Under the pieces are notes generated by a model. The model ran no database searches. It saw only the letters and a program-made list of their open reading frames with translations, and was not told the origin of the DNA. Shown here in pieces: positions 9,315 to 19,710 of a stretch of DNA of 64,000 nt. The stretch is taken from NCBI RefSeq assembly GCF_963855985.1, contig NC_087092.1, positions 18,166,001-18,230,000 on the forward strand, read 5' to 3'. Source of the stretch: Ostrinia nubilalis (Eukaryota > Arthropoda > Insecta > Lepidoptera > Crambidae). Positions within the stretch are counted from its first letter, which is position 1, and each line of letters opens with the position of its first letter. Both the position numbers and the translations under genes were made by a program.

Positions 9315-12131
9315 TTACAATTTGCACCTACACAATTTAAGAAAAGATGCACGAGAAAGTGAGAAAACATCTAGATCCTTGCTAATTTCATTGTAAGCTC
9401 TACACATTCGGAACACTGGATTGTTGTACGTTACATTATTCTGACATTTTGGCAGGGAAAAAAGTTTTTGCGTTCTTTTACTACCACCTATCTTAAGTGA
9501 AAAATGGCTCAATAGTTCACTGCAGTCACATTCGGAATTCAAGATCTTATAGAGCGTAGCCATGCCAGCAATGCCTCTCCTAGATTGAAGGGTGCTCACC
9601 CTAAAAAAGTCGAGTCTGGACTCGTAGGTACCCAGCCTACGCCTCAGACCGAATTTTGCACTCAGACAACGGAGGAAACGTCTCTGCACAGCCTCTATTC
9701 TATCTATGTGGACATCATAATATGGTGACCACACCACCGAGCAGTATTCCAAAACACTTCTGACCAAGGCGTAGAATAGTGTTAGTATGCTTCTTGACTG
9801 TCTAAAAGGTTTAATGGTCCTAAAAATAAATCCCATTATTTTATTAGCTTTAGATACTATATGGTCATAGTGCTTGGTAAATGTTAGCTTACTGTCCAGA
9901 ATAACCCCGAGATCCCTGACCACATCATTACGAGAGAGTGGCTCGTTGTTTATAACATAAGTGTTATCTATAAGGCGTTTATTTTTGGTAAACGAAATCA
10001 AGTTACACTTAGAGACATTTAGGGACATGTTGTTTCTTAGGCACCATCGGAAAAGTCGTTCAAGGTCGTTTTGTAAGGCTACGCAGTCACTTGTCGATCT
10101 GATTTCTCTGTATATTTTAATATCATCTGCGTATGCAAGGCAATCACAAGAGATTGAATCAATCAGGTCGTTAATAAACATGACGAACAGCAGAGGCCCC
10201 AGGTTAGAACCCTGTGGCACGCCAGACAAGGGCACGAATGGGGCAGACTCATATCCATAAACCTTGACGATTTGTGTTCGATTAGATAGATATGAGACAA
10301 GCCAACGCAGTAGGGAGCCATGGATTCCAAGGTGATAAGCCTTCCGAGTCAAGATACAGTGATCTACCTTATCAAATGCTTTTGCAAAATCTGTGTATAT
10401 GGAATCGACTTGTGTTCGCTTGTCCAAGGCAACGGTCAAGTGATGAATGTAGCATAATAAGTTCGAGGTAGTTGAACGCCCCCTGACAAAACCATGTTGT
10501 CTGTGATTTATTATAGGTTTTAGGTGTAGATTAATGTATTTGTAGATTATGCTTTCAAAGATTTTTGAGAAACAGCACAGAATACTAATTGGTCTGTAAT
10601 GTGTTATATCCGCCTTGTTTCCTGATTTATGTATGGGAACTACAATGGCCTTTTTCCAAGATGAAGGAAAGCACCCAGTACTGAGGCTCTTATTAAATAT
10701 AATGCACAGGGGTTCAACCAATACACCAGCACACCTTCTTATAAAAGAGGGAGGAATATCATCAGGGCCAGGGCCCTTTGACACGTCGAGTGATTTGAGC
10801 GCCATCTCAACTTCCTCGACTGTAACGACTATTGACGAGATAGCAAAACTTGACTCGGGAAAGTCAGGTGTGTATGTTTCGTTCAGGGGTTCACTATAAA
10901 CTGTAGCGAAATGCCTTGCGAATAAGGAAGATATGCCATTGCCATCATCCGCGATATCATCACCATAAAACATTTGACTTGGCAAATCGTTACTGGTTTT
11001 CTTAGACTTAGTGTAACTCCAGAAAGACTTTATGTCGGTTTTCAAGTGTTCTTCGATTCCCTGAATATAGGATTTAAAGTTCGATTCGTAGGTGGCTTTA
11101 ACTCTTGATCTTAGCATTGAAAACGTATCGTAGTCGCGCGGGTTGCCGAATAGTTTGTATTTCCTGTGATATCTGTTCTTTTCCTTTAGTAATTTAAGCA
11201 AAGAAAAAGAGAACCATGGTGGATATGATTTTTTAGTTTTCTTTCTAGGGGTATATTTAACTATGCAGTTCCATAAATGGTCATAAAAAACTTGTACGAA
11301 TCCATCACAGGAGAGGTCTGAATAGTCACTCCAGTTTACCCGAGCAAGTTCCGCGATGAGGTCCGAGTAGGCAGCTCGGTCGAACATGTATTTAATTTCA
11401 TCTTTTCTTTTCACTTGATGTGCTTTGTGAAATTTTAGGTCTATATCTAGAGGTGGGTGATGGTTGTCGCATCGACTTAAGGTCTGCGACTCAGTAATAT
11501 CGCAAGAGATGTGTGGCTGGCTCAGAACAAGATCCAAGATTCTATTGTTAACGTTTTTTACGAGGTTGCGCTGATTCATGCCAGTTCTTAAGAGAAACTC
11601 CTGCAGAATTGAGATTTTCCCATTCGATAAAATAGAAGAAGAAGCCGTGTCGGTCCAATCAATGGCCGGGATGTTAAAATCACCAACTATTAGGGTCTCA
11701 GTTCCAGAAGAAGAAAGAACGATATGTTCACAGTTATCAATGAATTCCGAAAAATCTTCTTGACTCAGGTATGAAGGCAAGTACACAGTGCAAAGATTTA
11801 GAACAAAATTTTTGAATTTTATGCTTACCCATAGATCTTCAACGGATGTCTGCCATTGATTTTTTTTGTGTGCTAAAAGACTTTTCTTAACTGCAATGAG
11901 CACCCCTCCCCCATGAGATTTATTGTATTTCCCCATAAAATCCCGTGATCGGTCCCTACGATAGACAGAGTATCTTTGATCAAACACCTCAGATGAGCTA
12001 ACAGTGTCGTCGAGCCACGTTTCACACAAACAGATTATATCATAATTATTCATTAGCACAGAGTTTAGTAAATTGAGGGTTTTTGTTTTAAGCCCTCGTA
12101 CATTTTGAAAATATATTGACAATAAACCCAT
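9315..12131 (-). CDS. LINE ORF2: endonuclease-reverse transcriptase
   Basis: A 938-residue protein that would nick target DNA and reverse-transcribe the element RNA at that nick. The N-terminal APE-like endonuclease shows QNVRG (residues 9-13), the catalytic-type glutamate in CETW (about 37), a VGDFN motif near 150 and a D-N-H-H-P motif near 220 in place of the more usual S-D-H. The RT domain shows the AFDKVDH aspartate (about 587), GVPQGSNLGPLLF (from 637) and the YADD active site (667-670). A thumb/C-terminal region with repeated cysteines follows. The frame opens with ATG at 12131, 56 bases past the ORF1 stop, and has no internal stop. It is full length for CR1/Jockey-group ORF2. Activity cannot be judged from sequence alone. 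Confidence 0.9.
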   Translation of the reverse strand: MGLLSIYFQNVRGLKTKTLNLLNSVLMNNYDIICLCETWLDDTVSSSEVFDQRYSVYRRDRSRDFMGKYNKSHGGGVLIAVKKSLLAHKKNQWQTSVEDLWVSIKFKNFVLNLCTVYLPSYLSQEDFSEFIDNCEHIVLSSSGTETLIVGDFNIPAIDWTDTASSSILSNGKISILQEFLLRTGMNQRNLVKNVNNRILDLVLSQPHISCDITESQTLSRCDNHHPPLDIDLKFHKAHQVKRKDEIKYMFDRAAYSDLIAELARVNWSDYSDLSCDGFVQVFYDHLWNCIVKYTPRKKTKKSYPPWFSFSLLKLLKEKNRYHRKYKLFGNPRDYDTFSMLRSRVKATYESNFKSYIQGIEEHLKTDIKSFWSYTKSKKTSNDLPSQMFYGDDIADDGNGISSLFARHFATVYSEPLNETYTPDFPESSFAISSIVVTVEEVEMALKSLDVSKGPGPDDIPPSFIRRCAGVLVEPLCIIFNKSLSTGCFPSSWKKAIVVPIHKSGNKADITHYRPISILCCFSKIFESIIYKYINLHLKPIINHRQHGFVRGRSTTSNLLCYIHHLTVALDKRTQVDSIYTDFAKAFDKVDHCILTRKAYHLGIHGSLLRWLVSYLSNRTQIVKVYGYESAPFVPLSGVPQGSNLGPLLFVMFINDLIDSISCDCLAYADDIKIYREIRSTSDCVALQNDLERLFRWCLRNNMSLNVSKCNLISFTKNKRLIDNTYVINNEPLSRNDVVRDLGVILDSKLTFTKHYDHIVSKANKIMGFIFRTIKPFRQSRSILTLFYALVRSVLEYCSVVWSPYYDVHIDRIEAVQRRFLRCLSAKFGLRRRLGTYESRLDFFRVSTLQSRRGIAGMATLYKILNSECDCSELLSHFSLKIGGSKRTQKLFSLPKCQNNVTYNNPVFRMCRAYNEISKDLDVFSLSRASFLKLCRCKL

Positions 12132-12187
12132 AAAAACGCGCAGTGAAAGTATTTAAGATGGTATCAAACAAAAGACACACACAGACA

Positions 12188-13232
12188 TCAAGTTAGACTC
12201 TGGAGAATCTGCTCACTCCTTACATGTATAAAGGGAGATGTTTCATTTTTCCGCATGAAAATTCTTCCACCTCGTACCCATACGAATTTGTAAGACAGCT
12301 CTTTGGCTCTTGCCCTGGTGGCCGCATGAAGTGCCTTATTAGCCGGAGAGAGGTGTTCGGCGACGTAAATGGGAGCATTTTCGCCGCCCATCCCAAGCAG
12401 AGATGAGCAGAGTTTCTTGTTAGGATGCGACCGGTTGTATCGTGCCACTGCGGAGTAGAACTCGTCGCGACAACGCGTACTTCTTAGTTTTACCACTATG
12501 GCCCTGGGTTTTTTACTGTCCTTATTTATACTGGCTACACGTGTGCAGTTCAGTATATCGGTGTCTTGTAATTTTAAGGATACCACATCTGCGATTTTCT
12601 TGACAATGTCGACGACATTCTCATTTTTATGTTGCGGCGCTCCCTGGATTTCGATGTTGTTGTCTCTTTGCTGCTGCTCCATGACGTTCAGTCGGTCCGA
12701 TAAAGCAGCGACTGTGGACTGTAGTTGGGTGCATTCGGCTTGAATAATCTTGTAATTGTTTGCAAGAGTATTAGTGGTCTTGATTATGTCATCGTATTGC
12801 TTGCTAACGTAGTCAACGCTTTCTTGTAGTGTACTTAACTGCTTCTTGATTGGTGTTAATTCAGATCGAATTGTGGCCTGAATAAGCCGTATGAGTTTGG
12901 CATCAGTTTGCGAAGAAAGGTCGGCGTTAGTGGAGACCTTTGATTTGTTCTTGTCACGTAGTGTAATATTTTCTTCACGCTGCTCAGTCGTCTCATCATG
13001 ATCAACACCACGACGAATTGGTGTACCATCTCCTTTAGGCAATTTGGTTTGACACTCGGGGCATGTCCACGGAGTCTTTCTTTTGGCAGAAGAAGAGTAG
13101 TATGTGGAGAAAGTTCTTTCAGACGGCACACAATAAATCATACGTGCCGTTGCAGGAGCTGCATTTCAAAAACTCTTTGCCGGAGATAATTGTACGACAT
13201 CCCGCACAGGTATTAGTGAGCTTTGGCGACAT
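12188..13232 (-). pseudogene. LINE ORF1: PHD finger, coiled coil and FP-like RNA-binding protein, one frameshift
   Basis: This is the RNA-binding partner protein of the element. Translation can begin at the ATG at 13232 (MSPKLTNTCAGC), giving zinc ligands C-x2-C and C-x2-C and the Y-D-L-x-C start of a PHD finger, but it stops after 37 codons at 13121-13119. The remaining 317-codon frame continues with the last finger ligands (W-T-C-P-E-C), a coiled coil at about residues 85-160 of that frame, and a C-terminal domain (from NIEIQGAP to the LQSLT end) resembling the baculovirus FP protein-like domain found in LINE ORF1 proteins. One frame change between 13119 and 13141 separates the two parts. 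All else is intact. Confidence 0.75.
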
Positions 13233-13310
13233 AGTGTTTACTTATTCTTCACACAAAACAAGGAGAAATACAAAATAAAAAAAAAAAAAAAAAATTGGTT
13301 AAAAAATTAT

Positions 13311-14570
13311 ACTAGGTAAATTTGATACTAGGTGCACCTATTCGAAGTATTTATTAATACTCGATCCAAATACCTGTTCCACCTAGTACGTAGTAATTTA
13401 GCATACTTGACGCGACTAGTGCGGACTAATCCAAGTAATATGACTTTAAAATACAATTTTCTTTGAAAAGATACAACCGTAGTATGAATAATGCAATTTG
13501 AAATTGAATAATAATATACATAACACGGGTCAACAAAAAAAAATTTTTTTTTTGCGCATGTATTTTACTTATTATATTCTGATTATATAAGCAAATGTAT
13601 ATAAAAAAGTGCGATTACAAATCGAAAATATTTGCTTTTTAAGAAGTTATAGCGATTTGAATTTTCCATCTTCATAGTAGAATGTCTCTCAAGATGCACG
13701 TCACATTCTCATTGGGATATATTTATAAATAATTATGGGGGCTTATTCGCAAGAACAAGGGGCACGCTTTCATCAAAATATAGTGGGATTTGAGAAACGA
13801 CGTTACCAAGGCCAGTATACTAAAAGCATGATAGGGTTAGATTTGTATGAAAAAAATCTTCTATGGAACATGACAGGAAATTAGAACTTTTCATTTTTAA
13901 TAAATATTTGGACTCTATTTTAATTTTTCTCTTGTGAGAATGAATCTTAAATGGATGTTTGTTATGTTTTAATAATTAGAAAGAATGAAAAAAAGAAAGA
14001 AAAAATTACATCATCTCTATGTTCATGTTTCATACATTTATTGATATGATTTTTTCTATTTTTTACACATAAAAGCAAATTCAGAACAATTTTTGTTGTT
14101 ATTCTTGTTTCTAGGTTATAAAACAATAAAAATAAGCTATGCATAACCCGTGCGCAAAAATACTGTAGACAGTTGTAATTCCTCCCTTCATACTTCAACA
14201 GGCTTTGGACTGTCAACTTAAAAGTTGGCGTATTTAAAAGATATCAATTTCATAAAAATATTTACATACTTTTTTCTTATTTACATGAATATGGTTTGAC
14301 TACGTTTGTGTGCGTTTGCTTCGTCGCGCTCAAATTTGTTTGGTCAGACAGAGACGGAGTGAATCTCTACGTTCGCACATAAGCTTAGCGAGAAATACTA
14401 GGTGCGCGTAATACACGACTACGGATTACGCAATAATAACCTCTATTACTTTCAGGGTAGGGTCGGAAATCGTGTAATTTATAAAATACTAAGTGGATCA
14501 AGTATTTTTTTAAATGGAATAGGTGCCGCCTAGTACTGTAAAATACCTAGTGTGTGGATCTGTTCTACTA
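13311..14570. mobile_element. Putative DNA element with imperfect ACTAGGT-rich inverted ends
   Basis: The left end (13311-13390) and the reverse complement of the right end (about 14480-14557) align over roughly 60 bp, sharing ACTAGGT, then GCACCTATTC, then a TACTYGATCCA stretch. ACTAGGTG or CACCTAGT words recur in both orientations at both ends (13311, 13327, 13380, 14396, 14530, 14546). No transposase is recognisable in the interior, where the longest open frame is 84 codons with no known motif. The left end abuts the start of the LINE and may be truncated by it. Confidence 0.45.
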
Positions 14571-14603
14571 AATACGTCTCATCTCTAGTACACGTGTATT
14601 ATA

Positions 14604-15280
14604 CAGGGTGGAAACGATAAGTGATCTCACTCGATTATTTCTAAACTACACAATATATCGAAAATCTGGTTACTGATCCTGAAAGTGCTTTACGAGCTCT
14701 TTCAAACGGTATCAGTAATAGGTTACAGAATTAACTGGATCTATCCGAAAATTCAATGTTTTCAGCCTCCATACTAAATGTATGCCAGCCACACAATATG
14801 CAGTGTATTTTTTTTAATTAAATAATAAACACTTAAAATGAACTCGTAAATTGCATTCTTATTTAAAATTATTCATGGAAAACATTGGTTCTAGGCTTTA
14901 CCTGCTATAATATTATCAAGACATGAGTGCCATGACTGTGGCAGTACTAAATGTATGGAAGTTGGAAACATTGAATTTTCGGATAGATCCAGTTTATTTT
15001 GTAACTTATTGTTGGTACCGTTGGATAGAGCTCGTGAAGCACTTTCAGGATCAGTAACTAGTTTTTGGATAGCTTGTATAGTTTTTAATATTTAGTGGTT
15101 TTACTAAATGTATGGATGCTGGAAATATTGAATTTTCGGATAGATCTAGTTTATTTTGTAACCTATTATTGGTACTGTTGAATAGAACTCGTGAAGCACT
15201 TTCAGGATCAGTAACCAGTTTTTCGATATCTTGCATAGTTTAGAAATAATCGAGTGAGATCACTTATCGTTTCCACCCTG
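14604..15280. mobile_element. TA-flanked Tc1/mariner-type MITE with repeated internal module
   Basis: The element begins CAGGGTGGAAACGATAAG, ends with its exact inverted copy, and is flanked on both sides by TA (14602-14603 and 15281-15282), the target used by Tc1/mariner elements. The first 45 bp of the arms are identical; beyond that the arms stay similar for about 180 bp. The right half contains a second, tandem copy of a module of about 120 bp holding 'TTACTGATCCTGAAAGTGCT' (inverted), so the module occurs three times (about 14660, 15050 and 15220). A 61-codon minus-strand frame (15236-15051) crosses one copy, but I see no evidence of a protein. Confidence 0.75.
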
Positions 15281-15299
15281 TATACTAAATAGCTGAACG

Positions 15300-16490
15300 G
15301 ATTTCAGAATGTACGAATATATGTATCAAATAAGAGCATAATTGTGCTATTTTTAAGCCGAGACGTGACTAAACGCGTGAGGAGGCGCGGGAGAGGTTAT
15401 TGTTTCATCGCTCTCGTCAAGTGGGTGGCAAGTGGCAACAACTTGGGGGCCTACAGACGAGCAAAAGCCCCTAAATGTTCAGCCAAACCAACGCTATTGA
15501 TCCACTTAGCTCTCTTACAATTAGGAATTACTTCATTTCTAGACAAATAGTAGGTAGGTAGCGGAGTTTGACTGAAGTACTCGTACGAGTACTTATTTAA
15601 GTACTTGAGCGTCCTTATACTACCAGAGCCGCAGGCTTGCACCTAACGAAGATTAAATTTCTGTTTACGGCTAAAAAAGTTGAAACAGTAATCTTGTTTT
15701 AGCCTAGGTCCAAAATTAGATACTTACCTGCCTAAATTAAATTTTGTCGTGCCAAAACAAACTTATGAAACATTCTTCGTCGCTCATAGTTATTCGTTAA
15801 AACTCGGCGCGTGCGGCGTCGTCAGCAACAAGTTTATTCGATATTGGTTTCAAAGAAACAGGTATTTTTAAACTCCGCAAGAATGTTATTCCTAATAATC
15901 CTATCAGCAAAGAAAGGCTGTTATAAAATTTCTTTCGAGGCTCTTACCTTGTTTTTTCTTGGAATGTAGTCTATTTTTGGTTCCATTTAGTTTTACGACG
16001 AGCTTCATTGTATTCTGAAAAGAACGTATTTTTAGAAAATTAAAGAAAAAAGAGTTAATTGTTCACTTTTTCTTACGCCACGTGTCACAAATAAGATCAC
16101 GGAGTGATAAGAGCTATTGATTTTTGCTAAAAGCCATACCTTTTAAACAATTTACGAAAATACCTTAGATTTTGCAGTTGTATAAATCTAGAAAGACCCG
16201 TCACATCACATGTAAGTTACTTACTTCCTAGAAACCAAAAAGTTAATCAGCCAATATTAAAAGCAAGTTTAAATTACATCGAAAAGTAATCACATTCCAT
16301 CACTTATCCCATGGAAGAGTTCCCGGTAACCGAAATCCGTGCAATTAGATCGGATTAATCCGCCTCTAATGTAATCACATCTATCGCGAACGAGCTGGCG
16401 TTGAGCGGGTAACTTCCTCCAGGGCCGCGCCGGACGAAGATTATCGATGAAGATTATTGTCCCCGGCTATTCAGCTTGGAGGAAAAAATA
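15300..16490. other. No gene or classified repeat seen
   Basis: There are only short unrelated open frames. A GC-richer patch at about 16310-16475 has no recognised content. Confidence 0.4.
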
Positions 16491-16540
16491 TTTGTTTGGA
16501 GACCGCAATGGTATCAAAATGGCATTTTGATACCATCTAT

Positions 16541-16890
16541 CTATATTTATAAAAGCGAAAGGTCACTGATTCGCGATTGGGGTGGGGTGGTGCAATTCAA
16601 CCTAGGTGTTTTACTTGGCGTGCCGTCGTCTGTACCTATACGTATAATGTTATTTAGAGGCTATGTAATAACAGATTGTGAGAACTGCTGCCGACAAACT
16701 GTGTCACAGTTTGGCAGAAAATATTAATGTTTACTGTGTGTATTTATATGGAAAATAAATAAATAAATAATAATAATTGATTGAATGACTCACTCACTCA
16801 TCACGAAATCTCAGAAACTATGCTAGGAGTCTCTGGGGGTTCCTTTTAGAACGTAGGTGCTCACTAAGACAAGATTTTTATACATATATT
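16541..16890 (+). mobile_element. Helitron-like (Lep1-type) fragments
   Basis: At 16541-16600 the sequence 'TATAAAAGCGAAAGGTCACT' matches the 5' part of the copy at 22445. At 16783-16890 'GGGGGTTCCTTTTAGAACGT' and 'GGTGCTCACTAAGACAAGA' match its middle. The CTAGT end is missing and about 180 bp of unrelated sequence separates the parts, so this is either an internally rearranged copy or two fragments. Confidence 0.5.
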
Positions 16891-16899
16891 TTGAATACC

Positions 16900-19310
16900 T
16901 GTGAACAACTATGTTTGTTAAAACTACAGGTATTTGTGCGAGTTAGATATTAGATAGCATGTACTGTACAGACTACTACAGACGTGATATAATTACACAT
17001 AGTGTTCAAATAGTTTCTCCCAGCCTATCTATCGTTTTTTAAAGTTTAATTTATATTAACTTGGTAACTAGATTTATTTTATGTCACTTGACATTGAAAG
17101 TGACTTTTGAACTCGATCTTTCACAGAATCGCACATCACTAGCGACTCGAGAGACGCATTCATTGACGCGATCGGGCGACTGACACCTGTGCGATAAGAT
17201 CCACCTTCCAACTGTCGACTGTAATCACACTTGGGATTCTGTGTTTTAGTTGTTGTCATACAAATAGAGGTGCGAATGTGTTTGCAGCGTGTAATCTGGA
17301 ACTACCCATCTGAAGTGTACGTACTAAGGTCGGAACTATTAATTTGATCATTATATTAGTTGATAAATCAATACATTAATCTAATATGTATGTAGGACGA
17401 TGTTATTAAGGTACACGATTAATTTCGATAAGTGAGAACTTTTTATTACAGGTTACAAGTTCAAATTACTTAACATAAGTTGTCTCATGAAAGTGGAACC
17501 ACAAAATGTAGAACCCTGATCACATTAGAGTAGGTAATGAATATGAGGCTTAATGCGACCCCTTTGTATATTTTCATTTAAAACAGTATTTAGGGTTTAA
17601 GCATTAAAAGGTAGACAAATAATAACGCTATTTATTTACAAGCTGAAGAGAAACTTAAACACTTATTCCTATCATTACATAAACAAGCAAAGGTCCAAAA
17701 AAACTGGGTTGTCGTGTAAAAATGTGAAAAGGGTAAATGGATTAGCCTGGAAATTCGGAATATTAAGGAACATGCTGCTGGAGGCTCAGGTCGGGCGATA
17801 TTATCGGGCTTATGAGTACACTCGCTCATAAAACTGGAAAGTAATCATCGAACGTCTAAAAGCATTGTTAATATTTTTACATCACCCCCAAGGCTGTATT
17901 AAAATTAGTTAAGTTATTAAATGTGGAACTTAATAACCGATATGTTTTTGATCACAAAAAACGATTGACGATTTCGGTTTACTTTTGTGACAGAACAAAA
18001 TATATCATGTTCGTGACTTGTTGGAAGTTGCTGCTAAAGCTTAGCTATTTTAATACCAATAATTGAACAAGAATAACAATATTAGGTACTACTGATTGCT
18101 AAAATGTAAATGGGCCAATGTTTAGTTTTAAAAGTAATTTTTGAAGAATATATTGACTCCTTGATAAAATGTAAACGAGAATATTAAGTTTTCGCAATAT
18201 AAACTAGGTATACCACCGTTCAATGGATCAATTAAGTAGAGGTGCCTTTGCCATGTCTACCGAATGTCACAGAATTAGATTTCGAGTAATTTCTGTTAAA
18301 TAAAGCAATTTGAAAACGTGATTTGAATACAAAAAATAATATGTTAATTTAGGCTGAATTTGAAATCACGACGTCAATTAATCTTGAAGGCGTTTACTGA
18401 ACTTTATAGTAAAATAATACATATGTAGCTTTTAAAATACAAAATGTAGTTCAGATCCACATAACTATTAATCGTCCTGAAACATTATCAGGATAATGTC
18501 ACAAAATAGAAACCCATTTTGTGGTAATGTTAAATACCCATGGGCCATACCCAACAAAAATACGTATCACATCCACGGCAGGTGCAAAAAACGCCGTCTT
18601 TATTATGTTTTAACTTATAATAATTGTTACAGTATTTAATAGTTTCGTTATTATACTGATTTGCAACAATTTAATGTTTATGTTTTCTATTATAATCGGT
18701 AGGTGATAACTGATAATAAGCAAACACAGGGAACCATAAATAACTTGCATAATGGAAGCTTAAACTAGTGGGCTTGTCTTAATATTGCCAATCAAGAGGG
18801 CTGTTTTTGTAAAGTAACACTTAAAATCACTTTTTATTGCATAATTTAACGTCACGCGGTCGACTTTTAGGTGTGCTCAACCCTAAATAGATATAGATAT
18901 TTTCAGTATCAGTCTCTTTTATTTTTTGATCAACATGTTTTAAAAATCCCTTCAAATTAAAACGGTTGCTGTTTCCAAATCAATTGCTTTCCAAATATTT
19001 TCATCAGCTGGGAATTAGCGATAATTTCTAAAACATAATATTTCATATCTAATCTGGACGCAGTAAGTCTCCTCCATCCGCTTCTATTGTAATAACCGGT
19101 TGTTTAATTACACGGTGTTTGGAGGTGATTAATGGCAGGAGACCACGCAAACGTTTTCGGCATATTAATCACTATCAAACAAGATATTTTTGGAACGCAC
19201 ACTATAAATAGGTGAAACAATGAATTAATTTTCTCTGACCATGTGACATAGGTAGGAAAAGGGTTAACCATACTGCATGTTTACAACGACTTGGTGTCGA
19301 CGTAAAAATA
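16900..19310. other. No gene or classified repeat seen
   Basis: AT-rich sequence. Short open frames at 17074-17259 and 17632-17829 resemble nothing I know, and no inverted-repeat element was recognised. Confidence 0.4.
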
Positions 19311-19317
19311 TCGGTAA

Positions 19318-19472
19318 ACACCGATTTTTAGTTGGCCGATGGTTGGGTCGGGCTGTTGATCAGTATGGAGGGAGATGTATGAAAGTGCGCACATTATACC
19401 GATTTGGTTTCGGCCGATTCTTCATACACATTAGAAAAGGCCCAACTATCGGCCAACTAAAAGTCGGTGGTC
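19318..19472 (+). mobile_element. MITE with TAGTTGGCCGAT ends
   Basis: The left CCGATTTTTAGTTGGCCGAT is mirrored on the right by ATCGGCCAACTAAAAGTCGG. Between them lie 'GAGATGTATGAAAGTGCGCA' and 'GGCCGATTCTTCATACACAT'. The same internal text occurs in reverse at 52385-52502, showing that the family is dispersed. Confidence 0.7.
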
Positions 19473-19710
19473 TGCGCCTAGACTTAATATTTTCGTACAA
19501 ACTAATACTGATGGGCCTATTAATTTACTACGGGCAACCGTTGTTCTTTATGATTAAGATGTTGGTGAAAATAATCAATATTTCTCGATTGTAATTTTCT
19601 CTTTTCAATAATTTGATAGGTACCCAATTTTTCTAGAGAAGCATCAAACCACCCAGAAACTGATAAATTTATATCTTACTGCATTATTTTTTTATTAGGG
19701 TGATTGCTAT

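Larger units (their letters stand above)
9200..13277 (-). mobile_element. CR1/Jockey-group non-LTR retrotransposon, almost complete
   Basis: This minus-strand element carries ORF1 (13232 down to 12188) and ORF2 (12131 down to 9315), separated by a short spacer. Its short 5' leader ends at a run of T residues on the minus strand, at about 13278-13297. A 3' untranslated segment of about 100 bp follows the ORF2 stop. The combination of PHD finger, coiled coil and FP-like ORF1 with an APE-type endonuclease plus RT in ORF2 is known from CR1-group LINEs of insects. Only one coding lesion was found, in ORF1, so the insertion is fairly young. The 3' boundary is approximate and no target duplication was identified. 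Confidence 0.8.

Noticed and set aside
15051..15236. Protein-coding gene inside the 14604-15280 MITE
   Set aside because: The frame is only the translation of a repeated non-coding module; the other copies contain stops.
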